Shown here: positions 48,348 to 56,522 of the stretch, piece after piece
Numbering within the stretch: position 1 is the stretch's first letter
Layout of the letters: the number at the start of each line of letters is the position of its first letter
Assembly (NCBI RefSeq): GCF_900625105.1
Contig: NZ_UYYD01000002.1
Coordinates: 310,001 to 374,000 of the forward strand
Reading direction: 5' to 3'
DNA length: 64,000 nucleotides
Origin: Agathobaculum sp. Marseille-P7918
GTDB taxonomy: Bacteria; Bacillota; Clostridia; Oscillospirales; Butyricicoccaceae
Notes under the pieces: generated by a model
Told to the model about the DNA's origin: nothing
What the model saw: only the letters and a program-made list of their open reading frames with translations
The model's database searches: none
Translations under genes and position numbers: made by a program

Positions 48348-49469
48348 ATGGAGAAAGCCAAGGTTTATTTTGCGGACTTCCGCACGACGCTGACGGAAAA
48401 CCTCCAGCAAAAGCTGACCCGCCTGATGAAAGCGGCGGGCATGGACCAGATCGACTTTGATAAAAAGTTCACCGCCATCAAGATCCACTTCGGCGAGCCG
48501 GGCAACCTCGCGTTCCTGCGGCCGAACTGGGCGAAAACGGTTGCGGATTTCGTCAAGGAGCGCGGCGGCAAGCCGTTTTTGACCGACTGCAACACGCTGT
48601 ATGTCGGCGGACGCAAGAACGCGCTCGACCACCTCGATTCCGCCTATCTCAACGGCTTTTCGCCGTTCTCCACCGGCTGCCACGTCATCATCGCGGACGG
48701 CCTGAAGGGCACGGACGAGGCCTATGTGCCGGTCGAGGGCGGCGAATACGTCAAGGAAGCCAAGATCGGACAGGCCATCATGGATGCGGACGTGTTCATC
48801 TCGCTGACCCACTTCAAGGGCCACGAAAACGCGGGCTTCGGCGGCGCGCTCAAGAACATCGGCATGGGCTGCGGCTCGCGCGCGGGCAAGATGGAGCAGC
48901 ACAACGCGGGCAAACCGCAGGTCGATCAGGACCCCTGCGTCGGCTGCGGCATGTGCACGCGCATCTGCGCGCACAGCGCCATTACGATCACGGACAAAAA
49001 GGCGCACATCGACCACGACAAGTGCGTCGGCTGCGGCCGCTGCATCGCGGTCTGCCCGCAGGACGCCATCGGCTGCGCGTATGACGAATCCAACATTGTG
49101 CTCAACCGCAAGATCGCGGAATACACCAAGGCGGTCGTGGACGGCCGTCCGTGCTTCCACATTTCGCTCGTCATCGACGTGTCGCCCAACTGCGACTGCC
49201 ACGCGGAAAACGACGTCGCCATCGTGCCGAACATCGGCATGTTCGCGTCCTTTGACCCGGTCGCACTCGATCAGGCCTGCGTGGACGCGGTCAACGCCGC
49301 GCCGGTCAACCCGGCCAGCCTGCTGTGCGACGAGCATGAGCGCCATCACATCCACGACGAGGCCGACCACTTCCACGCCGCGCATCCGGACACCAACTGG
49401 CAGGCCGGACTCGAGCACGCGGAAAAGATCGGTCTGGGCACGCGCCAGTACGAGCTTATCAAGATCTGA
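48348..49469 (+). CDS. DUF362 protein with two 4Fe-4S clusters
   Basis: Protein of 373 aa. The DUF362 core (about 1-180 and 270-360) has KIHFGEPGN, LTDCNTLYVGGRKNA and THFKGHENAGFGGALKNIGMGCGS. A ferredoxin insert at about 190-245 holds two Cys sets, CVGCGMCTRICAHS and CVGCGRCIAVCPQD. Such proteins are likely redox enzymes with unproven function, found in many anaerobes. AAAGGACG precedes the ATG at 48348; the upstream frame has no ribosome site. A TATACT at 48303-48308 may be the -10. It is monocistronic. The His-rich block HERHHIHDEADHFH near the C-terminus could bind metal. Confidence 0.85.
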   Translation: MEKAKVYFADFRTTLTENLQQKLTRLMKAAGMDQIDFDKKFTAIKIHFGEPGNLAFLRPNWAKTVADFVKERGGKPFLTDCNTLYVGGRKNALDHLDSAYLNGFSPFSTGCHVIIADGLKGTDEAYVPVEGGEYVKEAKIGQAIMDADVFISLTHFKGHENAGFGGALKNIGMGCGSRAGKMEQHNAGKPQVDQDPCVGCGMCTRICAHSAITITDKKAHIDHDKCVGCGRCIAVCPQDAIGCAYDESNIVLNRKIAEYTKAVVDGRPCFHISLVIDVSPNCDCHAENDVAIVPNIGMFASFDPVALDQACVDAVNAAPVNPASLLCDEHERHHIHDEADHFHAAHPDTNWQAGLEHAEKIGLGTRQYELIKI

Positions 49470-49486
49470 AACCGCTGACCATAAAC

Positions 49487-49515
49487 AAAAAAGAGGAGCG
49501 AATGCTCCTCTTTTT
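49487..49515. terminator. Bidirectional terminator between the DUF362 gene and aroF
   Basis: AAAAAAGAGGAGC-GAAT-GCTCCTCTTTTT. Confidence 0.93.
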
Positions 49516-49518
49516 GTT

Positions 49519-50535
49519 TTATCCTTGCATTTCGCGGCCTTCAAACGCCACGCGGCGCTGGATATCCGCCATCACGCCGTCAAACTGCGGGATGTCGAGC
49601 GACTGCGCGCCGTCGCACAGCGCGTGCTTGGGATCGTTGTGCACCTCGATGATCAGGCCGTCCGCGCCCGCGGCAATCGCCGCGCGCGACAGCGGCTGCA
49701 CCATATCACGCCGGCCGGCGGCGTGACTCGGGTCAATGATGATCGGCAGATGGCTGAGCATCTTGACCATCGGCACGGCGGAGATGTCCAGATTGTTGCG
49801 GATCAGGTTTTCAAACGTGCGAATGCCGCGCTCGCACAGGATGACGTTCTGATTGCCGCCCGCGAAGATGTATTCCGCGGCCATGAGGAACTCCTCGATC
49901 GTGGCAGACAGGCCGCGCTTTAAGAGGATCGGCTTGTCCGAGCGGCCGAGCTCCTTGAGCAGCATGAAGTTCTGCATGTTGCGCGCGCCGAGCTGGATGA
50001 TGTCCACATCCGCGAACAGGTCGAGGTGCTTTTCGCTCATGATCTCGGTCACGATCGGCAGACCGGTCTGGCGCTTGGCCTCGAGCAGCAGCTTGAGCCC
50101 TTCGGCCTCGAGTCCCTGGAAGGAGTAGGGCGAGGTGCGCGGTTTGAACGCGCCGCCGCGCAGGAAGGACGCGCCCGCCTTTTTGACCGCTTCGGCGACC
50201 TCGATGATCTGCGCCTCGTTTTCGACCGAGCACGGGCCTGCCATGACGTTGAAATACCCTGCGCCGATCTTGCGCCCCGCGACCGAAAGGATCGTGTCCT
50301 CGGGGTGGAATTTGCGGTTGACAGCCTTGAACGGCTCGGATACGCGCTGCACGCGCTCGACCACGTCATAGGCCAGAACATCCCTCTCATCAATCTGCGT
50401 GGTGTCTCCCATCAGGCCAAGGATGGTGGTATGCTCGCCCTCGGAATAGTTGATTCTCAGCCCCATATCCGTAAAATGCTGCATCAGACGTTCCACACGT
50501 TCCTTGTCGCTGTTTTGCTTGAGTACAACGATCAT
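49519..50535 (-). CDS. aroF: 3-deoxy-7-phosphoheptulonate (DAHP) synthase
   Basis: Protein of 338 aa of the type I-beta class, which joins PEP and erythrose-4-phosphate at the start of the shikimate pathway. Residues 1-70 are the N-terminal ferredoxin-like regulatory domain (MIVVLKQNSDKERVERLMQHFTDMG). The barrel carries MAGPCSVENEAQI, RGGAFKPRTSPYSFQG, KRGLSATIEEFLMAAEYI, CERGIRTFE and the metal-binding DPSHAAGRRD. It stands alone; no other aro gene is nearby. GGAGTG precedes the ATG. Confidence 0.96.
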   Translation of the reverse strand: MIVVLKQNSDKERVERLMQHFTDMGLRINYSEGEHTTILGLMGDTTQIDERDVLAYDVVERVQRVSEPFKAVNRKFHPEDTILSVAGRKIGAGYFNVMAGPCSVENEAQIIEVAEAVKKAGASFLRGGAFKPRTSPYSFQGLEAEGLKLLLEAKRQTGLPIVTEIMSEKHLDLFADVDIIQLGARNMQNFMLLKELGRSDKPILLKRGLSATIEEFLMAAEYIFAGGNQNVILCERGIRTFENLIRNNLDISAVPMVKMLSHLPIIIDPSHAAGRRDMVQPLSRAAIAAGADGLIIEVHNDPKHALCDGAQSLDIPQFDGVMADIQRRVAFEGREMQG

Positions 50536-50605
50536 TTCGATTCACTCCTTTTGTTCGTAAAAATAATATGCCCTGCCAGTATATCACCAAAGTGCACAAA
50601 AAGAA

Positions 50606-50630
50606 AGGGCGTTTTTCTACAAAACGCCCT
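50606..50630 (-). terminator. Terminator of the amidase gene
   Basis: AGGGCGTTTT / AAAACGCCCT with a 5-nt loop, followed on the minus strand by TTCTTTTTGTG. Confidence 0.85.
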
Positions 50631-50667
50631 GTTGTTTCGTTTGATTTTTGCACGCAGTTGCACAGCG

Positions 50668-51363
50668 CTAACCGTTTGCCTGCGCCGCTTTCAGCTCTTC
50701 GTATTTCTGCTTCACCGCCGCGCAGAACTCATCCCAGCGGCCGTCGTTAATGAGCTTTGCCGGACAGACCTTACCGGAAAAATCCTGATGCTTTTTCAGC
50801 GCCTTATCCGGATTCAGATCGTATTCGAGCAGCAAGCGCGCGCACAGTTTTTCCGTGTTGATGAGCGTCTGCTCATAGTTGCCGTCCTCGTTGACGCACA
50901 TCTCAATGCCCACGCCGTTCATATTGCCGCCGTTTTTTTCCATCTGATCGCCCGCGTGATAGGCGGTTTCGTTATCCGGCAGATGGTGGTAAATCTCGTG
51001 ATCGTCCACCGTGTAGTGCCATGAAACGATGCCGGTCTCGGCATTGGCGTTCTGATGGATGAAGGAATTGTGCGCCGCGGCGTCCGCGCCGGCGGAAAAG
51101 TTATCCGTCTCGTGGATAACCAGATATTTGATCTCCCGGATCTCGCCCGGACGGGCGCGGCTGCCCTCCGGAATGTAATCGGTATAGACCGGGATATCCT
51201 CTATATAAGACAGGCCCGCGTCCGCCTGCGGCGGCCGGCTGATGACGCTGTGCGTGAACATGCCCGCCAGAAACGAGACGACCACCAGCGCGGCCAACAG
51301 CAAAACGCGGCCGTTTGTCTTGCGTTTTCCCTTTCGCTTGGTGCGAAACCCTGTTACTTTCAC
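50668..51363 (-). CDS. N-acetylmuramoyl-L-alanine amidase, membrane-anchored (GTG start)
   Basis: Protein of 231 aa. A basic N-terminus and one membrane helix (about 22-42) precede an amidase_2 (PGRP-like) domain. Zinc ligands are His in YLVIHETDNF, His in WHYTVDD and the Cys or His region in KKHQDFSGKVCP; VGIEMCVNEDGNYEQT is the central strand. It cuts the amide between muramic acid and the stem peptide. GGGGAG lies 10 nt before the GTG at 51363; the earlier ATG at 51384 lacks a site. Confidence 0.88.
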   Translation of the reverse strand: MKVTGFRTKRKGKRKTNGRVLLLAALVVVSFLAGMFTHSVISRPPQADAGLSYIEDIPVYTDYIPEGSRARPGEIREIKYLVIHETDNFSAGADAAAHNSFIHQNANAETGIVSWHYTVDDHEIYHHLPDNETAYHAGDQMEKNGGNMNGVGIEMCVNEDGNYEQTLINTEKLCARLLLEYDLNPDKALKKHQDFSGKVCPAKLINDGRWDEFCAAVKQKYEELKAAQANG

Positions 51364-51400
51364 GATGTAAGAACTCCCCAACATGTACTGTGTATGCTTT

Positions 51401-51429
51401 ATTGTACTACGATTCGCCCTTATTTTCAA
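51401..51429 (-). promoter_or_regulatory. Promoter of the amidase gene
   Basis: Minus strand: TTGAAA (51429-51424), 17 nt, TACAAT (51406-51401). Confidence 0.75.
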
Positions 51430-51500
51430 AGGTTCGACTGTAAACTTTTTGTGTACCCGCAAAACACCGGCCTGCGGTGCGTAAAAACTGTAAGAAATCC

Positions 51501-51529
51501 TTGCAATCCGGCGTTTTGTACGATATAAT
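51501..51529 (+). promoter_or_regulatory. Promoter of the polyamine operon leader
   Basis: TTGCAA (51501-51506), 17 nt, TATAAT (51524-51529). It would start transcription near 51536, about 360 nt before the speD start codon. Confidence 0.85.
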
Positions 51530-51535
51530 AATATT

Positions 51536-51880
51536 CACTCGGAGAGGCAAAGCCTTTCAGCAGAATTCTTTGACCGCCCTTCCCCCGGAAGGCGCCAAGG
51601 CCATACGGACAGCCGGGTCAAATGCCGCACTTGGCAACTTTGTTGCCTTATTGAATTTTATAAGTTGGCTGACTAAAAGCCGTGTGCCGCGGGGCACATC
51701 ACACTTGTGAAACAATCAATAAGAGTAGTAAAAGTAGATTCTTGCTATATAGACTCTTTCCTCTTCCAGATACAGACTGTCCGGCCCCGACCGGACCAAG
51801 AGAGAGATTGCCTTCCTCAAGTGAAAGTACGTCCCGCCGATCGCGGGGCTTTTCTTTTGCTTGAGGACTTTTTTATTTAT
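51536..51880 (+). promoter_or_regulatory. Long structured leader with attenuator-like terminator before speD (candidate riboswitch)
   Basis: A noncoding stretch of about 350 nt between promoter and speD. Hairpins seen include GGC-AAA-GCC (51546-51554), CGCC-CTTCC/GGAAG-GCG (about 51575-51594), GGCAAC-TTT-GTTGCC (51633-51647), TGTGCC/GGCACA (51683-51698) and GTCCGG/CCGGAC (51779-51796). The last is a two-tier hairpin, CCTCAAG...CTTGAGG (51815-51866) around CCCGC/GCGGG, followed by ACTTTTTTATTTATT, an intrinsic terminator. The speD ribosome site starts 2 bp after the T-tract. No consensus of a riboswitch I know fits, and no T-box motif or leader peptide was recognised. The ligand may be SAM, a polyamine or an amino acid (inference). 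Confidence 0.65.
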
Positions 51881-51895
51881 TGTGAGGATATGGAT

Positions 51896-52660
51896 ATGCA
51901 GAACAAACTCAAACTCTATGGGTTCAACAACCTGACCAAGGCGCTTTCCTTCAACATTTATGATGTCTGTTATGCAAAAACCGAGCGCGAACAGCGCGAC
52001 TACATCGCCTATATCGACCAGCAGTACAACTCCGAGCGCCTGACCGGCATCCTCGAGCGCGTCACCGAGATGATCGGTGCGCATGTTCTGCACATCTCCA
52101 AGCAGGATTACGACCCGCAGGGCGCGTCGGTCACCTTCCTGATCGCCGAGGAGCACATGAAGCCCGCCCTCGAGCCGGACACGATCGTGGCGCATCTGGA
52201 CAAAAGCCATGTCACCGTGCACACCTATCCTGAGTACCACCCGGACACCTGCCTTGCGACCTTCCGCGTCGATATCGACGTGGCGACCTGCGGCGAGATC
52301 ACGCCGCTGTCCACGCTCGACTATCTGATCGGCTCGTTTGACTCGGATATCATCACCATGGACTACCGCGTGCGCGGCTTTACGCGCGACATCGAGGGCA
52401 AAAAGCTGTTCATGGACCACCACATCACCTCGATTCAGGACTTTATTGACCCCGCAACGCTCGACCGCTATGACGCCTACGACGTCAACGTCTATCAGTC
52501 CAACCTGTTCCACACGCGCATGCTGCTCAAGGAAGTCGATTTGCAGAACTATCTGTTCAACACCGACATCTATGAGCTGCCGCCCAAGACGCGCCTGAAG
52601 ATCCACTCCGACCTGCGGCGCGAAATGATCGAGATTTTCTCGGGCAAAAACGTCTACTAA
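51896..52660 (+). CDS. speD: S-adenosylmethionine decarboxylase proenzyme
   Basis: Protein of 254 aa, of the longer enterobacterial (E. coli-like, 264 aa) class. The zymogen is cut before S104 in [15 protein letters not shown], which turns the Ser into the pyruvoyl cofactor. Blocks [25 protein letters not shown] and [22 protein letters not shown] agree closely with E. coli SpeD. It makes decarboxylated SAM, the aminopropyl donor for SpeE. GTGAGGA leaves 7 nt to the ATG at 51896 (only 1 nt to the ATG at 51890). It is the first gene of the polyamine operon. Confidence 0.96.
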   Translation: MQNKLKLYGFNNLTKALSFNIYDVCYAKTEREQRDYIAYIDQQYNSERLTGILERVTEMIGAHVLHISKQDYDPQGASVTFLIAEEHMKPALEPDTIVAHLDKSHVTVHTYPEYHPDTCLATFRVDIDVATCGEITPLSTLDYLIGSFDSDIITMDYRVRGFTRDIEGKKLFMDHHITSIQDFIDPATLDRYDAYDVNVYQSNLFHTRMLLKEVDLQNYLFNTDIYELPPKTRLKIHSDLRREMIEIFSGKNVY

Positions 52661-52661
52661 A

Positions 52662-52897
52662 GTATAGGGGACTTCAGCCCGTAGGCCCCTATCATTTTTC
52701 CCGCGCCGCGCGCGAATGAAATGAGGACAAGTCCCCTATATACGAAAGCCGGTTCCGAAGAAACCGTCTTTCGATACCCGAACGACGCGGCCCAAGGCCG
52801 CTGGGTCGGGGTATCAAAAGCACGAGCAAAGCCCGCGCTTTTGATGGAAATTCCGTGATACGTAATTTCCTGTAAAATGCGCGCTTCGCGCGTAATA
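52662..52897 (+). repeat. Modular multi-hairpin intergenic repeat, copy B
   Basis: Between speD and the decarboxylase gene, in the direction of the operon. Modules in order: a TATAGGGGACTT...AAGTCCCCTATA pair split by an extra 45-nt insert, GAAAGCCGGTT/AACCGTCTTTC, the ATACCC/GGGTAT stem over GCGGCC-CAA-GGCCGC, TATCAAAAGC/GCTTTTGAT, and GCGCGC/GCGCGC. The same modules in the same order make up copy A at 41.9 kb. Stem bases differ in pairs (GCGGCC/GGCCGC here, GCCGCC/GGCGGC there), so the structure seems to be selected. No open frame is supported. It may control the relative output of the two genes. Confidence 0.78.
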
Positions 52898-52921
52898 TTC
52901 CCGCCGAAAGAAGGCATCCCT

Positions 52922-54382
52922 ATGGATCAATCCCGCGCGCCCATCAAGGAGGCGCTCGAACACTTTAAAGATATGCGCATCGTGCCGTTTGATGTCCCCG
53001 GGCACAAGCGCGGCCGCGGCAACCCCGAGCTGACCAAGTTCCTCGGCGAGCAGTGCATGACCGTGGACGTCAACTCCATGAAGCCGCTCGACAACCTGTG
53101 CCACCCGGTCAGCGTCATCCGCGAGGCGGAAGAGCTGGCCGCCGAGGCCTTCGGCGCGGCGCACGCCTTTCTGATGGTCGGCGGCACGACCTCGTCCGTG
53201 CAGTCGATGGTCTTAAGCGTCGTCACCCGCGGGGACGAGATCATCCTGCCCCGCAACGTGCACCGCAGCGTCATCAACGCGCTCGTGCTGACCGGCGCCA
53301 TCCCGATCTACGTCAACCCGCAGATGAACGATCGCCTGGGCATTTCGCTGGGCATGTCGGTCGCAGACGTCAAGGCCGCGATCGAAAAGCACCCGTCCGC
53401 CAAGGCCGTGCTGGTCAACAACCCGACCTATTACGGCATCTGCTCGGATATCAAGGAGATCGTGCGGCTCGCGCACGAAAAGGGCATGAAGGTGCTGGCC
53501 GATGAGGCGCACGGCACGCACTTCTACTTCGGCGAAAACATGCCGGTGTCCGCGATGGCCGCGGGCGCGGACATGGCGTCGGTTTCCATGCACAAATCGG
53601 GCGGCAGCCTGACGCAGTCCAGCTTTCTGCTGTGCGGCCCGTCCATGAACGCGGAATACGTCCGCCAGATCATCAACCTGACGCAGACCACCTCGGGCTC
53701 GTACCTTTTGATGGTCAGCCTGGACATTTCGCGCAAAAACCTCGCGCTTTACGGCAAGGAGATCTTCCGCAAGGTCACGAACCTGACCGAATACGCCCGC
53801 GGCGAGATCAACCAGATCGGCGACTACTACGCCTACGGCCGCGAGCTCATCAACGGCGACACGGTGTACGACTTTGACGTGACCAAGCTCGCCGTCAACA
53901 CGCTGGACGTCGGCCTTGCCGGCATCGAGGTCTACGACGTGCTGCGCGACTTTTACGACATCCAGACCGAGTTCGGCGACCTGGGCAACCTGCTCGCCTA
54001 TGTCTCGGTCGGCGACCGCGAGCGCGACCTCGAACGGCTGGTCGCGGCGCTGGCCGACATCCGCCGCCGCTACAAACGGGACAAGGCAACCCTGATGCGG
54101 CAGGAGTACATCTCCCCGCAGGTGGTCGCTGCCCCGCAGGAGGCGTTTTATGCCGACAAGCAGACCGTGCCGCTGAACGACGCCTCCGGCCGCATCTGCG
54201 CCGAGTTCGTCATGTGCTATCCGCCCGGCATTCCGATCCTCGCCCCGGGCGAGCGCATCACCCGCGAAATTCTGGACTATATCCGCTATGCAAAAGAGAA
54301 AAACTGTATGCTGCTCGGCACCGAAGATCCGGATGTGAACAACCTACAGGTGATTCGGGGCGTTATCAGCCCCTGCGACTGA
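52922..54382 (+). CDS. Orn/Lys/Arg-type amino acid decarboxylase (short SpeA/YaaO class)
   Basis: Protein of 486 aa, a PLP enzyme of fold type I with the short form that lacks the N-terminal wing domain. FDVPGHKRGRGN at the start, ADEAHGTHFYFG with its PLP-binding Asp, and the Schiff-base K225 in SVSMHKSGGSLTQSS are diagnostic. A C-terminal domain (about 390-486; MCYPPGIPILAPGERITREI) closes the enzyme. Likely arginine to agmatine, or ornithine or lysine to the diamine; the sequence alone does not tell. No agmatinase gene is in the window. It follows copy B of the repeat and is 18 bp before speE. Confidence 0.85.
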   Translation: MDQSRAPIKEALEHFKDMRIVPFDVPGHKRGRGNPELTKFLGEQCMTVDVNSMKPLDNLCHPVSVIREAEELAAEAFGAAHAFLMVGGTTSSVQSMVLSVVTRGDEIILPRNVHRSVINALVLTGAIPIYVNPQMNDRLGISLGMSVADVKAAIEKHPSAKAVLVNNPTYYGICSDIKEIVRLAHEKGMKVLADEAHGTHFYFGENMPVSAMAAGADMASVSMHKSGGSLTQSSFLLCGPSMNAEYVRQIINLTQTTSGSYLLMVSLDISRKNLALYGKEIFRKVTNLTEYARGEINQIGDYYAYGRELINGDTVYDFDVTKLAVNTLDVGLAGIEVYDVLRDFYDIQTEFGDLGNLLAYVSVGDRERDLERLVAALADIRRRYKRDKATLMRQEYISPQVVAAPQEAFYADKQTVPLNDASGRICAEFVMCYPPGIPILAPGERITREILDYIRYAKEKNCMLLGTEDPDVNNLQVIRGVISPCD

Positions 54383-54400
54383 CGCAAGGAGTCTTGATTC

Positions 54401-55258
54401 ATGCGATTAACCTTTACCGAAATGCACACGCCGACCGTCGGCCTGCAAATTCAGGTCGATCGGCAGCTTTACACCGAACAGAGCGAATTCCAGCGCATCG
54501 ACGTGTTCGAATGTGAGGAATTCGGCCGGTTCCTGACGCTCGACGGCTATATGATGCTGACCGAGCGCGACGAATTCATCTACCATGAAATGATGGTGCA
54601 CGTCCCGCTCGCCGTGCTGGGCGACGAGATCAAAAAAGTGCTCGTCATCGGCGGCGGCGACGGCGGCTGCGTGCGCGAGCTGTGCCGCTATCCGCACATC
54701 GAGCACATCGACCTGGTCGAGATCGACGAGCGCGTGGTTGCGGTGTGCAAGGAATTTCTGCCGACCGTGGCCTGCTCGCTGGACGACCCGCGCGTGCACA
54801 TCCTCTATCAGGACGGGCTGAAATACGTCCGCCGCATCGAGGACGAGTACGACCTGATCATCATCGACTCGACCGACCCGTTCGGCCCGGGCGAAGGCCT
54901 GTTCACGATGGAGTTCTACGGCAACTGCTACAAGGCGCTCAAAGAACACGGCGTGCTGGTCAACCAGCACGAAAGCCCGTTCTACAAGGGCGACGCGCTC
55001 GCCTGCCAGCGCGCGCACCGCAACATCGTCCATTCGTTCGAGCTGTCCCGCCTGTTCCAGGCGCACATCCCGACCTATCCGTCCGGCCACTGGCTGTTCG
55101 GCTTCTCGTCGCGCGGCGTGCACCCGGTGCACGACCTCGACGCGGATGCATGGAATGCCCGCGGCATTGAAACCAAGTATTACAACACCAACCTGCACAA
55201 AGGCGCGTTTTATCTGCCGAATTACGTTCAAAAACTTTTGGAGAAAGTAGAGGAGTAA
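54401..55258 (+). CDS. speE: Spermidine synthase
   Basis: Protein of 285 aa. Rossmann SAM-binding motif VLVIGGGDGGCVRELCRYP (about 81-99), the acidic pair in LVEIDERVV, the catalytic Asp in IIIDSTDPFGPGEGLFT and the putrescine-binding YHEMMVHVPL and NQHESPFY segments. It moves the aminopropyl group from decarboxylated SAM to putrescine. It is placed between a decarboxylase and the CASDH gene, 3 bp before the latter. Confidence 0.95.
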   Translation: MRLTFTEMHTPTVGLQIQVDRQLYTEQSEFQRIDVFECEEFGRFLTLDGYMMLTERDEFIYHEMMVHVPLAVLGDEIKKVLVIGGGDGGCVRELCRYPHIEHIDLVEIDERVVAVCKEFLPTVACSLDDPRVHILYQDGLKYVRRIEDEYDLIIIDSTDPFGPGEGLFTMEFYGNCYKALKEHGVLVNQHESPFYKGDALACQRAHRNIVHSFELSRLFQAHIPTYPSGHWLFGFSSRGVHPVHDLDADAWNARGIETKYYNTNLHKGAFYLPNYVQKLLEKVEE

Positions 55259-55261
55259 CTT

Positions 55262-56521
55262 ATGGGAAAAGCACTCATCATCGGCTGCGGCGGCGTAGCC
55301 TCGGTCGTCATTCACAAGTGCTGCCAGAACAGCAGCGTATTTGAGGAAATCATGATCGCCTCGCGCACGAAGAGCAAGTGCGACGCGATCAAGGACAAGC
55401 TCGAGGGCACGACGCCCACCAAGATCCGCACCGCGAAAGTCGATGCGGACAACGTCGACGAGCTGGTCGCGCTCATCGACGAGTACAAGCCCGACATCGT
55501 CATGAACATCGCCCTGCCCTATCAGGATCTGACCATTATGGACGCGTGTCTCAAGTGCGGCGTCAACTATATGGACACGGCAAACTACGAGCCGGAGGAC
55601 ACGGACGACCCGGAGTGGCGCGCCATCTACGAAAAGCGCTGCAAGGAAGAGGGCTTCACCGCCTACTTTGACTACTCTTGGCAGTGGGCATACAAGGAGA
55701 AGTTCGAAAAGGCCGGTCTGACCGCGCTTCTCGGTTCCGGCTTTGACCCGGGCGTCACGCAGGCTTACTGCGCCTATGCCCAGAAGCACCTGTTCGATGA
55801 GATCGACACCATCGACATCCTCGACTGCAACGGCGGCGACCACGGCTATCCGTTTGCCACCAACTTCAACCCCGAGATCAACCTGCGCGAGGTTTCCGCG
55901 CCCGGTTCGTACTGGGAGAACGGCCACTGGGTCGAGATCCCGGCGATGTCCATCAAGCGCGAGTACGACTTCGATCAGGTCGGCCACAAGGACATGTACC
56001 TGCTGCACCACGAGGAGATCGAGTCGCTGGCGAAGAACATCCCGAATGTCAAGCGCATCCGCTTCTTTATGACCTTCGGCCAGTCGTACCTCACCCACAT
56101 GAAGTGTCTGGAAAACGTCGGCATGCTGTCCACCACCCCGATCGAGTTTGAGGGCCACCAGATCGTGCCTATCCAGTTCCTCAAGGCGCTGCTGCCCGAC
56201 CCGGCCACCCTCGGCCCGCGCACCAAGGGCAAGACCAACATCGGCTGCATCTTCACCGGCAAGAAGGACGGCAAGGAAAAGACCGCCTATATCTACAACG
56301 TTTGCGACCACGAGGAATGCTATCGCGAGGTCGGCTCGCAGGCCATTTCGTACACCACGGGCGTGCCCGCGATGATCGGCGCCGCGATGCTGATGACCGG
56401 CAAGTGGAACAAGCCCGGCGTGTACACGGTCGAGGAGTTCGATCCCGATCCGTACATGGAAGCCCTCAACAAGTGGGGTCTGCCGTGGCAGATCAACGAA
56501 AACCCGGTGCTGGTGGACTGA
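55262..56521 (+). CDS. Carboxynorspermidine/carboxyspermidine dehydrogenase (saccharopine dehydrogenase-like)
   Basis: Protein of 419 aa. The Rossmann start GKALIIGCGGVASVVIHKC and the blocks NIALPYQDLTIMDACLKCGVNYMDTANYEPEDT and LLGSGFDPGVTQAYCAYAQKH are typical of the CASDH group of the LYS1/saccharopine family. It condenses aspartate semialdehyde with putrescine (or diaminopropane) and reduces the imine with NADPH. It is followed after 1 bp by the matching decarboxylase, which makes this assignment safe. It is highly expressed by codon use compared with neighbours upstream. Confidence 0.93.
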   Translation: MGKALIIGCGGVASVVIHKCCQNSSVFEEIMIASRTKSKCDAIKDKLEGTTPTKIRTAKVDADNVDELVALIDEYKPDIVMNIALPYQDLTIMDACLKCGVNYMDTANYEPEDTDDPEWRAIYEKRCKEEGFTAYFDYSWQWAYKEKFEKAGLTALLGSGFDPGVTQAYCAYAQKHLFDEIDTIDILDCNGGDHGYPFATNFNPEINLREVSAPGSYWENGHWVEIPAMSIKREYDFDQVGHKDMYLLHHEEIESLAKNIPNVKRIRFFMTFGQSYLTHMKCLENVGMLSTTPIEFEGHQIVPIQFLKALLPDPATLGPRTKGKTNIGCIFTGKKDGKEKTAYIYNVCDHEECYREVGSQAISYTTGVPAMIGAAMLMTGKWNKPGVYTVEEFDPDPYMEALNKWGLPWQINENPVLVD

Positions 56522-56522
56522 T

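Noticed and set aside
51536-51640. Possible c-di-GMP-I riboswitch in the speD leader (GGCAAAGCC ... ACAGCCGGGTCAAATGCCG)
   Set aside because: Some words look like the GEMM consensus, but the GNRA tetraloop hairpin and the ACGCAAAGCC segment are not in the right order. Not supported without a covariance search.
51536-51880. T-box leader before speD
   Set aside because: No AGGGTGGNACCGCG antiterminator motif or specifier stem was found.
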